Source: an uncultured Bacillaceae bacterium
Lineage (GTDB): Bacteria; Bacillota; Bacilli; Bacillales; Cytobacillaceae
Assembly (NCBI GenBank): GCA_937995745.1
Contig: CALKIU010000125.1
Span: 1 to 37,403 of the forward strand
Reading direction: 5' to 3'
Length of the DNA stretch: 37,403 nucleotides
Each line of letters starts with the position of its first letter. Positions within the stretch are counted from its first letter, which is position 1. This document shows, piece after piece, positions 8,243-16,688 of this stretch. The notes under the pieces are model-generated. The model was not told the DNA's origin and did not search any database. It was given only the letters and a program-made list of their open reading frames with translations. The translations under genes were made by a program, and so were the position numbers.

Positions 8243-9301
8243 ATGAAGCAACATGTTTTGAAATTTTTCCGGCCTGCCGCGGTTTTAATCTTGCTGGCGG
8301 GGTATTTTTTCAATGATGCGCCCTCGGTTCAAGCGCAGATTCAATATATTCCAACGGCGGGAGTGTTCATCAACGGCAAGGTTGTCAACGGCATCAATCC
8401 GATAAAAATCGATGGCGTCTATTATGTTCCGCTCGTTCAACTGGCAAAAATTCTCGGCTACAACAGCATCGGATTTGAAGAAAAAACGCTGACGTATGAA
8501 CTGACCGACGGTTCTACGAAAATCAGGACAACAATGGGCGGTTACCGGGCCAAAAAAGGAAATGAATACGTCAACATCAAACCTCCCCGGTGGATCAACA
8601 AGACCGCCTATATATCCCTGCATGCGGCCGGCGCTCTTTTTAATTGCTATATTACGTTTAAGCCGCAAAACGGCTCAATTCAAATCCAAAAGCCGGCTGA
8701 GGTTTATGTCGTTCATACAGGAGATACGCTGTGGAACATTTCCCGCCTTCACCACGTTTCAGTGGACGCTTTGAAACGGGCAAACGGTTTAACGTCTCAT
8801 TTGATTTATGACGGACAGGTGTTGAAGCTTCCAGGCCGGGACTTGGCAAAGGAAATGGAGCCGGCAAAAGAACGGGAGCCTGTCAAAAAGAAAACTTCAG
8901 CCGGCGCGGCTGCTTTAAGGAACCAATTGCTGGAGGAAGCAAAAAAATATATAGGCGCAGGCTACAAATACGGGGCGACTTTGGCTGAGGCACCGAGACT
9001 ATTTGATTGCTCTTCCTATACCCAGCTTGTTTTCAAAAATGTCGGCATTGAACTGCCAAGGGTGTCGAGGGATCAAGCGAGAAAAGGCCGGACCGTCACT
9101 CAACTGGAAAAGGGAGATTTGATGTTTTTTACGATGAAGGATTCCTATTCTGACGGGCGAGTGGCGCACGTCGGCATTTATATGGGGGACGGGAGCATGA
9201 TCCACGCGTCAACTTCCAAAGGGGTGACGATCACGAAAAACGTTCTGCAAAATCCGTACTGGTCGAAAAACTATTTGTTCTCCAAAAGAATCATTGAATA
9301 G
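8243..9301 (+). CDS. Secreted LysM - NlpC/P60 peptidoglycan endopeptidase
   Basis: The 352-residue product has a signal peptide (about 1-32, ending near SVQAQ), a beta-rich copper-amine-oxidase-N-like stalk domain (about 36-150), one LysM peptidoglycan-binding repeat (about 154-198, starting VYVVHTGDTLWNIS), a charged linker, and a C-terminal NlpC/P60 cysteine peptidase (about 225-350). The catalytic Cys256 is in RLFDCSSYTQ, His309 in VAHVGIYMG, and His321 in MIHASTSKG is the likely polar third residue. It should cut D-gamma-Glu-meso-DAP-type links in the wall. AGGGGG at 8228-8233 lies 9 bases before this ATG; an in-frame TTG at 8234 abuts the ribosome site and is rejected. Confidence 0.92.
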   Translation: MKQHVLKFFRPAAVLILLAGYFFNDAPSVQAQIQYIPTAGVFINGKVVNGINPIKIDGVYYVPLVQLAKILGYNSIGFEEKTLTYELTDGSTKIRTTMGGYRAKKGNEYVNIKPPRWINKTAYISLHAAGALFNCYITFKPQNGSIQIQKPAEVYVVHTGDTLWNISRLHHVSVDALKRANGLTSHLIYDGQVLKLPGRDLAKEMEPAKEREPVKKKTSAGAAALRNQLLEEAKKYIGAGYKYGATLAEAPRLFDCSSYTQLVFKNVGIELPRVSRDQARKGRTVTQLEKGDLMFFTMKDSYSDGRVAHVGIYMGDGSMIHASTSKGVTITKNVLQNPYWSKNYLFSKRIIE

Positions 9302-9817
9302 TCCGCTGGCTCAAAAGCGGTGAATATGTTATTGAAGGATGATTGGATTAGCAGGGAGCGGCCATTTCCGCTGCGAATCATTTACAGCCAACATGAATGG
9401 GATGCCGAAAGCGTCAAACAAACTGACTTACGGCATCCCTTTAATATTGTTGTGAAGATTATTTTGAAAAAAAGAGTTTTGTGCCGGTTGATAAAAAACT
9501 TTGTTTTTGCGGCTCACACGGGGTTTTGGTACATTAACCGCCGCAACACGCGGTTCTTTTATTTCCGTATCGGATCGGCTCCTGCTGTTGCATTGATGAT
9601 GAATATGAAAAAAGCATATATCAATTCCTTGTTTGAAAATCAATATTTTCTAAAAAAATGTCATAAAATTTTCGGTACTTGGTGGATTATTTCTTTTTGA
9701 ACCTTTCGGAAATATTCTTTAAATCATATAATAGGTCTAGATAAAAAGTTTCAATATTCATTAATTAAGAACAAAACTAAATTAAAAATTTTTGAAAAAC
9801 AGAGGTGGGTTTTTAGC
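9302..9817. other. Non-coding gap after the NlpC/P60 gene
   Basis: An open frame at 9320-9700 has no ribosome site and an implausible composition, so I leave it out. A hairpin AACCGC (9536-9541) with GCGGTT (9550-9555) followed by a T-rich stretch is a possible weak terminator. The AT-rich 9700-9800 part likely holds the promoter of the next gene. Confidence 0.35.
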
Positions 9818-10192
9818 ATGAAATTAAAAGATATAAAATTTTTTGTTATTTTGGCCGGGGTTGTCGGATTTCTTTTATCAACTTTTGCCTTGCTGTATAC
9901 GATAGATTACGGGATATTAACGAACTGGCGCACCGTGCTCGGCTCCGTTTTTGACATCATCATCATTATCGGCAGCATCGGCGTGTTCGTCTCGGCAGCA
10001 AAACTCCAGGAATGGGAAATGAAGAAGTATTATATTATATATATTCCTGTCATCGTTAGTTGTTTTGCCCATGACTTGGTTTTTCTTACTTTGGTCAACA
10101 GTTTTTCCGGAGTCATTTACCAATTTATTTTGCTGTTAATCTATCGTTTTAGAAAAAAGAATCCCCTTCCCGTGAAAGCTTCCGCAAAATAG
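9818..10192 (+). CDS. Small polytopic membrane protein of unknown function
   Basis: The product is 124 residues with four hydrophobic segments (about 8-28, 42-62, 72-92, 93-112) and a basic C-terminal tail (RFRKKNPLPVKASAK). No family is recognised. GAGGTGGG lies upstream of the ATG at about 10 bases. A perfect-stem terminator follows at 10283. It stands alone between two gaps; no functional clue comes from neighbours. Confidence 0.75.
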   Translation: MKLKDIKFFVILAGVVGFLLSTFALLYTIDYGILTNWRTVLGSVFDIIIIIGSIGVFVSAAKLQEWEMKKYYIIYIPVIVSCFAHDLVFLTLVNSFSGVIYQFILLLIYRFRKKNPLPVKASAK

Positions 10193-10282
10193 GCAGCCGG
10201 AAATTTTGCCGGTATGTGAGAAAATACAAAGAATGATCCTCAGCAGGTAAAAATATTTAAAATCATGCTGAGAATGCCGTAA

Positions 10283-10313
10283 AAACACAACTGTTTATTC
10301 AGTTGTGTTTTTT
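10283..10313 (+). terminator. Rho-independent terminator
   Basis: AAACACAACTG (10283-10293) pairs perfectly with CAGTTGTGTTT (10300-10310), followed by Ts. A separate 7-bp repeat, CTCAGCA (10239-10245) with TGCTGAG (10266-10272), lies just upstream. Confidence 0.9.
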
Positions 10314-10586
10314 GATCAGATGCATTCCATATAAAAATGAATAACATCTTTTTCCGGGTTTTTAAGCAATAGGGAAACAACCGTTTTTCCCTTGCTTTTT
10401 TATTTACCGGATGCGGACAAATCTCGTGTCGGCATTGCCGGCAACTCTTCTTTCAATTTCGGAAATGTTTTCCTTCTGCGGGTTTCTCCGGTCATTTATT
10501 AAAGTTCTGAAATGCAAAAGCAACGGCATATACTTTAACATCCGGGTTTCATTTAATGGTAATTCTTGACGCCAAGGAGGAAAAGG
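10314..10586. other. Upstream region of the acyl-CoA ligase gene
   Basis: With the terminator segment this makes a 394-base gap. I see no gene. A promoter for the ligase must lie here, but no box stands out. Confidence 0.3.
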
Positions 10587-12086
10587 ATGTTTGTCTTTGA
10601 AAAATTGGAAGAATCGGCGAAAACCCATCCGGAGAAACCGATTACACGATTTCGGGGCAAGGAATTGACTTATGGGGAATTTTTTCAAAAGGCGAAAAAC
10701 TTGGCAGCTTATTTTCAAAAAAGAGGATATGAAAAAGGCGACATCATTGCTTTGTTTCTTCCCAATTCGGATGATTTCTTAATCTGTTATTACGCATGCC
10801 AGTTGGGCGGATATGCCGTAATGCCGGTGAACACAAAACTGACGTCTCCCGAAGTGGCGTACATTCTTGAGCACTCCGAAGCAAAAGCCATTATTTATGA
10901 CACCGCTTACAAAGAATTATTGCTCGAATGCTCCTCTTTGCTCGAAAAAATGAAAGACCGGATAGAGAGGGGCGGAGAACAGACCCTTGAACGGATTATG
11001 GACGAGCATGCCCTTTCTTTCCAAAAACCGGAGATTGGGCCTGATGATACGGCCGTCGTCTTTTACACATCAGGGACAACCGGAAAACCAAAGGGAGTGA
11101 TGCTTTCTGCGGGCAACATCCGGGCGATTGCGAAAATTTGGGCGGAATCGCTGGAAATAACGGAAGACGACCGCATGCTTATTTCCACGCCTTTGTTTCA
11201 TTGCGCCGCCAGCCACTGTTTCAGCATTCCGACCATTTACAGGAACGGGACAGTAATAATTGAAGAGCGCTTTTCGCCGAAAAATACACTGGCAACGATG
11301 GAAGGGGGAAAAGCAACGATCTTTTTCGGGGTGCCGGCGATGTACGGTATTTTATTAAATACCCCGGAAATACACAAAACCGATTTGAGTACGGTGCGCT
11401 TGTTTACATACGGCGCGGCCCCGATGCCTTATCAGCACATACGCCGGCTTAAAGAGTTATTTCCTGATATCAAGCTGCAAAATCTTTACGGCCAAACGGA
11501 AAATTCTCCGGGAGCAACCACTTTAAAAGATGATTATGCATTGGAAAAAATCGGTTCCGTCGGGGAACCGTTGCCGATGACCGAAGTGAAGATTGTTGAT
11601 GAATGCGGGAATGAGCTGCCCCCCGGTGAAGTGGGGGAAATTATTGTCAAAGGACCGCAAGTGATGAAAGGGTATTTGAAAAACGAAGAAGAGACGAAGA
11701 AGACGATCCGGAACGGCTGGCTGTACAGCGGGGATCTCGGGCGCATGGATGAAGACGGATTGCTTTATATTGTCGACAGAAAAAAGGACATGATCATCCG
11801 CGGGGGCGAAAATGTGTATCCGGTCGAAGTGGAAGAGGTGCTTTACGAAATGGATGAGGTCCTAGAAGCGGCCGTTGTCGGCATTCCCCACGAAATATAT
11901 GGAGAGGTTCCGAAAGCATTTATCGTTCTAAAAGACGGCCGGCAATTAACAGAGGAGGATGTCATCGCTTTTTGCAAAAAGAAACTTGCAAAATACAAAT
12001 GTCCGCAAGAAGTGGCTTTTTTGGAAACCTTGCCCCGGAATGCGAGCGGAAAAGTTTTGAAACATGTGTTGAGAATGGAAAATTAA
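10587..12086 (+). CDS. AMP-forming acyl-CoA synthetase (fatty-acid CoA ligase family)
   Basis: The product is 499 residues, a full-length class I adenylate-forming enzyme. The P-loop-like AMP motif TSGTTGKPKG is at about 161-170. The LYGQTENSPG motif, the YSGDLGRMDEDG hinge-side motif, and the C-terminal catalytic Lys in PRNASGKVLKHVL all fit acyl-CoA ligases. It would activate a carboxylic acid to an acyl-CoA through an acyl-adenylate. Medium- or long-chain fatty acids are the usual substrates, but chain length cannot be read off. AAGGAGG lies 6 bases before the ATG. It is monocistronic, ended by a strong terminator. It could supply or recycle acyl-CoA for the PHA or beta-oxidation pathways; that link is inference. 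Confidence 0.9.
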   Translation: MFVFEKLEESAKTHPEKPITRFRGKELTYGEFFQKAKNLAAYFQKRGYEKGDIIALFLPNSDDFLICYYACQLGGYAVMPVNTKLTSPEVAYILEHSEAKAIIYDTAYKELLLECSSLLEKMKDRIERGGEQTLERIMDEHALSFQKPEIGPDDTAVVFYTSGTTGKPKGVMLSAGNIRAIAKIWAESLEITEDDRMLISTPLFHCAASHCFSIPTIYRNGTVIIEERFSPKNTLATMEGGKATIFFGVPAMYGILLNTPEIHKTDLSTVRLFTYGAAPMPYQHIRRLKELFPDIKLQNLYGQTENSPGATTLKDDYALEKIGSVGEPLPMTEVKIVDECGNELPPGEVGEIIVKGPQVMKGYLKNEEETKKTIRNGWLYSGDLGRMDEDGLLYIVDRKKDMIIRGGENVYPVEVEEVLYEMDEVLEAAVVGIPHEIYGEVPKAFIVLKDGRQLTEEDVIAFCKKKLAKYKCPQEVAFLETLPRNASGKVLKHVLRMEN

Positions 12087-12126
12087 GTTTGGAACAGTCT
12101 AGCGTTAAATTCAAACTGCTCTCTGG

Positions 12127-12165
12127 AACAAGCGGAGGACAGCCGGTCGCCTCCGCTTGTTTTCT
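12127..12165 (+). terminator. Rho-independent terminator after acyl-CoA ligase
   Basis: AACAAGCGGAGG (12127-12138) pairs with CCTCCGCTTGTT (12150-12161), followed by a short T tract. Confidence 0.88.
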
Positions 12166-12266
12166 ATTCATCCGTTTTTATCAACTGTTTCAAAAACAGT
12201 AAAATTCTAGTAAACTAAAAAGGTACAATAAAATGACAGAATTATTTGAACGGAGAGTGGGAAAGC

Positions 12267-13058
12267 TTGAAAAAAGAAGTGACAGATCATCTCGGAAGAA
12301 ACGTTCAATATCAATATCCCCCGCAGCGAATCGTCTCCCTCTGCCCGTGCATCACAGTAACGCTGTATGCGTTGGGTTTGGAAAAAGAAATAGCCGGAAG
12401 AACAAAATACTGCCTTTATCCCGCCGACAAAACGAAGGAGGCAGCCGTTGTCGGCGGTACAAAAGAGATTGATAAAATGGCGATAGCCCGTTTGAATCCG
12501 GATTTAATCATCACAGAAAAAGAAGAAAATACAAAAGACATTGTTGAAAGTTTAGAAAAAAATTATCCTGTTTTTTGTGCCGAAGTTCAATCGATTGCCG
12601 ACGCTTACCGGATGATTGAAGATATGGCATCTCTTACGGACAGGGAGCAAGAAGGAAAGAAGTTAATCGCTGACATTAAAAAAGAATTTGCCTCCCTGCC
12701 GGATATGGAGGGAAAACGGGCGGCATACATCATCTGGCGGAATCCGTATATGGCGGCGGGAAAACATACTTATATCAATTCATTGCTTGGAGAAATGGGC
12801 TTTATCAATCCGTTTGTCAGTTTGGAAGGAAGATATCCCGTGTTGACGGAAAAAGACCTCCGCGAAGCGGGACTCGATTATATTTTTCTGGCAAGCGAAC
12901 CTTTTTCTTTTCAAGAAAAGCATAAGAGAGAATTTAACGAAATGGCGCCGGGGGCCAAAGTGGAAATCATAGACGGCGAGATGTTTTGGTACGGGGCGAA
13001 AATGAAGGAAGCGGCACGGTACTTAAGGAAGTTTATGCACCGGTTGAAGCTGATGTAA
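12267..13058 (+). CDS. Helical-backbone metal-receptor (TroA/BtuF-like) protein without signal peptide
   Basis: The product is about 263 residues with the periplasmic-binding-protein fold of the BtuF/FepB group. The N-terminal lobe has RIVSLCPCITVTLYALG and VVGGTKEIDKMAIARLNPDLII. The C-terminal lobe has INSLLGEMGFINPF and LREAGLDYIFLASEPF. Such proteins normally bind cobalamin or ferric siderophores outside the membrane and feed an ABC importer. Here no signal peptide or lipobox is present, and no permease or ATPase lies nearby, so it probably works in the cytosol or is an orphan. The start is TTG at 12267, after GGAGAGTGGG. An in-frame TTG at 12246 lies before the ribosome site and is rejected. 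Confidence 0.8.
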   Translation: MKKEVTDHLGRNVQYQYPPQRIVSLCPCITVTLYALGLEKEIAGRTKYCLYPADKTKEAAVVGGTKEIDKMAIARLNPDLIITEKEENTKDIVESLEKNYPVFCAEVQSIADAYRMIEDMASLTDREQEGKKLIADIKKEFASLPDMEGKRAAYIIWRNPYMAAGKHTYINSLLGEMGFINPFVSLEGRYPVLTEKDLREAGLDYIFLASEPFSFQEKHKREFNEMAPGAKVEIIDGEMFWYGAKMKEAARYLRKFMHRLKLM

Positions 13059-13064
13059 TTCGTG

Positions 13065-13096
13065 AAAAACAGGGAAGCAAGAAACTTCCCTGTTTT
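13065..13096. terminator. Bidirectional terminator between convergent genes
   Basis: AAAACAGGGAA pairs with TTCCCTGTTTT around a 9-base loop. It serves the 12267 gene on plus and the 13095 gene on minus. Confidence 0.85.
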
Positions 13097-13394
13097 ACAG
13101 CCATTCATCAGGAACGGAAGAGACTTCGGCAATGGCAAAAGCTGCATTCGTAATGGCTTCGGCAAGTGTTTTTCCTTCGGAGCAATGGTCATTAAAGCAA
13201 ACCTCATATTCCCCGCGGACGGAATAAGTGAATCCAAGTTTTTTCATTTGTTCAACGATGAGCATCGCGTGGTCAAGATTTGCTTCCGGGTTGAAGTGAT
13301 AAATGAAACGGTTATTTTCAAAATCATACCATCTATCCCAACGGTTCATTTTCCAGCCTAAAATTCTGCGGGCGATGACTTCTGCTTTGTCCAA
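13095..13394 (-). CDS. Phage ABA-sandwich domain protein
   Basis: The product is 99 residues. It carries the pattern of the phage ABA-sandwich domain seen in small Bacillus phage and prophage proteins: an N-terminal helix with the W-rich RILGWKMNRWDRWYDF, a middle strand set (GFTYSVRGEYEVCF), and a C-terminal helix TLAEAITNAAFAIAEV. Its function is unknown. The start is TTG at 13394, with AAAGGGGG 7 bases upstream on the minus strand. It is alone, with no integrase, capsid or att-like sequence nearby, so it is a domesticated gene or a relic of a lost element. Confidence 0.75.
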   Translation of the reverse strand: MDKAEVIARRILGWKMNRWDRWYDFENNRFIYHFNPEANLDHAMLIVEQMKKLGFTYSVRGEYEVCFNDHCSEGKTLAEAITNAAFAIAEVSSVPDEWL

Positions 13395-13945
13395 CGGTTA
13401 ACCCCCTTTGTTCGGTTCATCCATGGGAAAAAACGATGATCCGGTTGAAAGATATTTTTTTCTGTTTTATGATTGGAATAAAATGTTCCTGACAGTTTTC
13501 ACTATATGGGAAGCGGGCCGTTTTCGTCAACAAATAAACATGAGCTGGCCTCCGCTTATCTCTCCTTTTGGGCCGGTTGAGCAAAGCTTATCAGGTAGTC
13601 CTGTCCCACAACGAGAAATGGACCGGGTTAACTCCCGTTCCAAGTGTCATAGTTATCATGCTAACGCTTATCGGGGTGTTCCTTCCGTTTTGAGATTAAA
13701 TTGTGATTCCGCTCCAATACCTGACAAACAGGAACATTTGCACACACGTTCAAATAACGGGCGTTCTTGTGTAGTGCCGCAAAAAGAACACCTTTTGGGC
13801 CGCAAGAAACGATTTAACGATTTTGATAAGCCCGGCACACGATTGAAGGCGGAAAATTCTGGCGGAATTTTTATGAACATTCTTTCAGATGATTGAAATG
13901 ATGCCGGGAAAATGAGTTTTATACCTTCATAAAGGAGAAAATGCC
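13395..13945. other. Structured non-coding region before the molybdo-enzyme gene
   Basis: No convincing gene is present; an open frame at 13408-13896 lacks a ribosome site. Two hairpins are visible: 13543-13551 with 13571-13578, and GGACCGGG (13621-13628) with CCCGTTCC (13635-13642). Around 13672-13690 the sequence nearly repeats the stretch at 13972-13990 inside the start of the next gene. The segment may be a long leader or a decayed gene copy. Confidence 0.4.
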
Positions 13946-16024
13946 ATGTCATCTTATGTCAATCAACCGGATGGGGTGTTTCCTTCCGTTTGTTCTCTTG
14001 ACTGTCCCGATCAGTGCGGATTGCTTGTCCACAAAAAGGACGGAAAAATCATCAAGGTGGAAGGGGATCCGGACCATCCCGTCACCCGGGGAAAAATATG
14101 CAACAAAGTCAGACATATCGCGGAACGGCTTTATGATAAAAAGCGGCTTCAGTATCCTGTAAAACGGACGGGAGCAAAAGGAGAGGGAAAATTCAAGCGC
14201 ATCAGCTGGGAAGAAGCAATAAAAGAAATCGCTATCCGTTTTCGCCATCTGGCCGACACGTACGGTCCGGAATGCATCCTTCCATACAGTTTTTACGGAA
14301 ATATGGGCTATCTCAACGCGGAAGGAATGGACAGGCGCTTTTTTCACCGCTTGGGCGTCGCGGAATTAGAACGCACCATTTGCCAGGTAGCCGGGGCGCA
14401 AGGATATAAATATACGATGGGCGGCGCCGTCGGAACAGATCCGGAAGAGACGGTTCATGCCAAATTGATAATTTTTTGGGGAATCAATGCCGTAAGCACT
14501 AACATGCACCAGATTATTTATGCGCAAAAAGCCCGCAAACGCGGGGCGAAAATCATTGCCATCGATGTTCATAAAAATCAAACGGCCCGGTTCGCCGATT
14601 GGTTCATCCCGGTAAGACCGGGCACGGACGGGGCTTTGGCTCTCGGTATGATGCATGTTTTATTTGCGGAAAACTTGGTGGACGAATCATTTTTGGAAAA
14701 GTACACTGTCGGCCATCGACAGTTGCGGGAACATGTGCGGCGCTATGACCCGGAAACTGTTTCCGGTATTACCGGAGTGCCGGCGAAAGATATCGTAAAG
14801 TTGGCGAGAATGTACGGAGAAACGCCCGCTTCCTTTATCCGCATCGGCAACGGTCTGCAGCACCATGACAACGGGGGCATGAACACAAGGGCAATCGCCT
14901 GTCTTCCCGCCTTGACGGGAGCTTGGGCGGCAAAAGGGGGCGGGGCGGTGAAATCCAATTCCGGCGTCCTCGCCTTAAACAGCGCATTCTTGCAAGGTGT
15001 GCATCTGCGGAAGGAAAAACCGAAACGGATCGTGAACATGAATCAAATCGGCGAGGCGCTTCTTTCCGCAAAGCCCCCGATTCGGGCGATGTTCGTCTAT
15101 AACAGCAACCCGGCTGTCGTCGCTCCGGAAGGGAACAAGGTCAGGGAAGGTTTGGCGCGGGAAGACTTGTTTTTGGTCGTTCATGATCTGTTTCTCACGG
15201 AAACGGCCGCTTATGCCGATATCGTGCTTCCGGCGACATCATCATTCGAAAATTTGGACATATACGCTTCTTATTGGCATCATTACATTCAATTGCAGCA
15301 ACCGGTCATCGCGCCCTATGGCGAGTCAAAGTCCAATACGGAAGTGTTTCGGCTTTTAGCTAAAGAGATGGGCTTTACGGAACCGGAATTCTCCGAGAGC
15401 GACGAAGAATTGATTAAAGGGGCTTTGAGCGGCCATCTTAATCCGCACATCGAACATATCACATTTGAAGCGCTGCAGGAAAATCAATACATGAAAGCGA
15501 AAAGGGGGCCATGGCCTGTTCCCGGCACACTGCCGACGCCGAGCGGAAAAATCGAACTTTATTCGCAGAAAATGCTTGACGATGGTTACAACCCGCTTCC
15601 CGTCCATATACCGCTGAAAAAGGAAAGCGATCATCCGTTTATCTTTGTGCCAACCGTCAATCACCATTTCTTAAATTCTACTTTCAGCAATAATGAAAAG
15701 CATATGAAGATGGAAAAAGAGCCGCGGCTGCATATGAACATCAGGGATGCGGAAAAGCTCGGCATATCGGATGGCGATTTGGTGAGAATTTGGAATGACC
15801 GTGGAGAGTGTTTCTTGAAAGCGGCAACGGGAGAAGAGGTCCTCCCCGGCGTCATCGTTTCCCGGGGGCTTTGGTCCCACCAACCGGGAGTGAACCGGCT
15901 AGTCAACACCCTGACTCCGGCCCGTCTTGCCGATATGGGAGGGGGAGCGTCCTTTTTTTCCGGACGTGTTTCCGTTGCAAAAGCAGCCATGCTGCCGACA
16001 GAAAAAAATGAAACGGGTGGATGA
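13946..16024 (+). CDS. Molybdopterin-dependent oxidoreductase with 4Fe-4S cluster (YyaE-like)
   Basis: The 692-residue product belongs to the DMSO reductase / formate dehydrogenase superfamily. An N-terminal 4Fe-4S site is formed by Cys16, Cys20, Cys24 and Cys52 (SVCSLDCPDQCG and GKICNK). Molybdopterin-binding stretches follow, including IRIGNGLQHHDNGG and FVYNSNP. The C-terminal molybdopterin-dinucleotide-binding domain (about 570-685) includes LNSTFSN and SRGLWSHQPGVNRL. There is no Tat signal, so it is probably cytosolic, like B. subtilis YyaE. The substrate is unknown; the molybdenum ligand region near ERTICQVAGAQGY does not settle it. AAAGGAG lies 8 bases before the ATG. Its TGA overlaps the next ATG, pointing to translational coupling. 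Confidence 0.9.
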   Translation: MSSYVNQPDGVFPSVCSLDCPDQCGLLVHKKDGKIIKVEGDPDHPVTRGKICNKVRHIAERLYDKKRLQYPVKRTGAKGEGKFKRISWEEAIKEIAIRFRHLADTYGPECILPYSFYGNMGYLNAEGMDRRFFHRLGVAELERTICQVAGAQGYKYTMGGAVGTDPEETVHAKLIIFWGINAVSTNMHQIIYAQKARKRGAKIIAIDVHKNQTARFADWFIPVRPGTDGALALGMMHVLFAENLVDESFLEKYTVGHRQLREHVRRYDPETVSGITGVPAKDIVKLARMYGETPASFIRIGNGLQHHDNGGMNTRAIACLPALTGAWAAKGGGAVKSNSGVLALNSAFLQGVHLRKEKPKRIVNMNQIGEALLSAKPPIRAMFVYNSNPAVVAPEGNKVREGLAREDLFLVVHDLFLTETAAYADIVLPATSSFENLDIYASYWHHYIQLQQPVIAPYGESKSNTEVFRLLAKEMGFTEPEFSESDEELIKGALSGHLNPHIEHITFEALQENQYMKAKRGPWPVPGTLPTPSGKIELYSQKMLDDGYNPLPVHIPLKKESDHPFIFVPTVNHHFLNSTFSNNEKHMKMEKEPRLHMNIRDAEKLGISDGDLVRIWNDRGECFLKAATGEEVLPGVIVSRGLWSHQPGVNRLVNTLTPARLADMGGGASFFSGRVSVAKAAMLPTEKNETGG

Positions 16025-16629
16025 CAGAATTGTATACGTTGAAAATATATGAAACTAAAATACCTGTGCAACGATTAATAGCCGATTTTCAAAATAAAGA
16101 ATATTTCTTGCGGTTTTGCAAGGAATGTGTGAATTACAATGCGAGATGGTCTTGTCCAGCTCTTGATTTTGATGTGAACGAATATCTGTCAAAATTTCAA
16201 TTCGCCCATCTCATCAGTGCAAAAATCGTTTTTAAAAAAGAAGTCATTGACACTGTCCGTACGGCAGAAGACATAAACAGAGTGACGAACGAAACGATCC
16301 AAGAAACGAGAAAACATTTGCTGGAAAAACTGCTGGAACTTGAAGAAAAGTATCCGTCATCGGTCAGCATCGTAAGCGGCGGGTGCAACATTTGCAAAAC
16401 ATGCGCGCGAACTTTGAGGAAACCGTGCATTCATCCGGACAAAATGAGGTATTCTTTAAATACATTCGGATTTGATATTACAAAACTATTAAAAGAGCTG
16501 TTTCAAATTGAATTAATTTGGAGCAAAGGCAAACTTCCCGAGTATTATACTTTGGTCAGCGCCTTTTTGACCAATAAAAACTTGCCTGCCCGGCTGTTAT
16601 CAAATGGGTGTGGAGATCCTTTGAAATGA
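16021..16629 (+). CDS. DUF2284 cysteine-rich metal-binding protein
   Basis: The product is 202 residues. It has the DUF2284 signature: one cysteine group (Cys33, Cys36, Cys45 in CKECVNYNARWSCP) and a second (Cys122, Cys125, Cys128, Cys136 in GGCNICKTCARTLRKPCIHP). The second cluster pattern resembles a ferredoxin-like Fe-S site. Members are called predicted metal-binding proteins and have no settled function. The ATG overlaps the molybdo-enzyme stop as ATGA, so the two are translated as a coupled pair. I infer that it helps supply electrons to, or mature, the molybdo-enzyme. A strong terminator follows. Confidence 0.85.
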   Translation: MTELYTLKIYETKIPVQRLIADFQNKEYFLRFCKECVNYNARWSCPALDFDVNEYLSKFQFAHLISAKIVFKKEVIDTVRTAEDINRVTNETIQETRKHLLEKLLELEEKYPSSVSIVSGGCNICKTCARTLRKPCIHPDKMRYSLNTFGFDITKLLKELFQIELIWSKGKLPEYYTLVSAFLTNKNLPARLLSNGCGDPLK

Positions 16630-16645
16630 TATTCCAAAAACATAC

Positions 16646-16683
16646 AGCGGCTTGCCGGTTATAATCCGGCAGCCGCTTTTTTG
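16646..16683 (+). terminator. Terminator between DUF2284 gene and phaC
   Basis: A stem of AGCGGCTTGCCGG with CCGGCAGCCGCTT is followed by a T run. It lies between convergent genes; the minus-strand side has only a modest T tract. Confidence 0.88.
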
Positions 16684-16688
16684 ATTGA

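Noticed and set aside
9320..9700. Open frame of 126 codons after the NlpC/P60 gene
   Set aside because: It has no ribosome site, an unnatural residue mix rich in Phe, Arg and Ile, and it runs through a terminator-like hairpin.
13408..13896. Open frame of 162 codons before the molybdo-enzyme
   Set aside because: It has no ribosome site and crosses two hairpins. A short GVPSVLRLNC stretch resembles the molybdo-enzyme start but is not enough for a gene.
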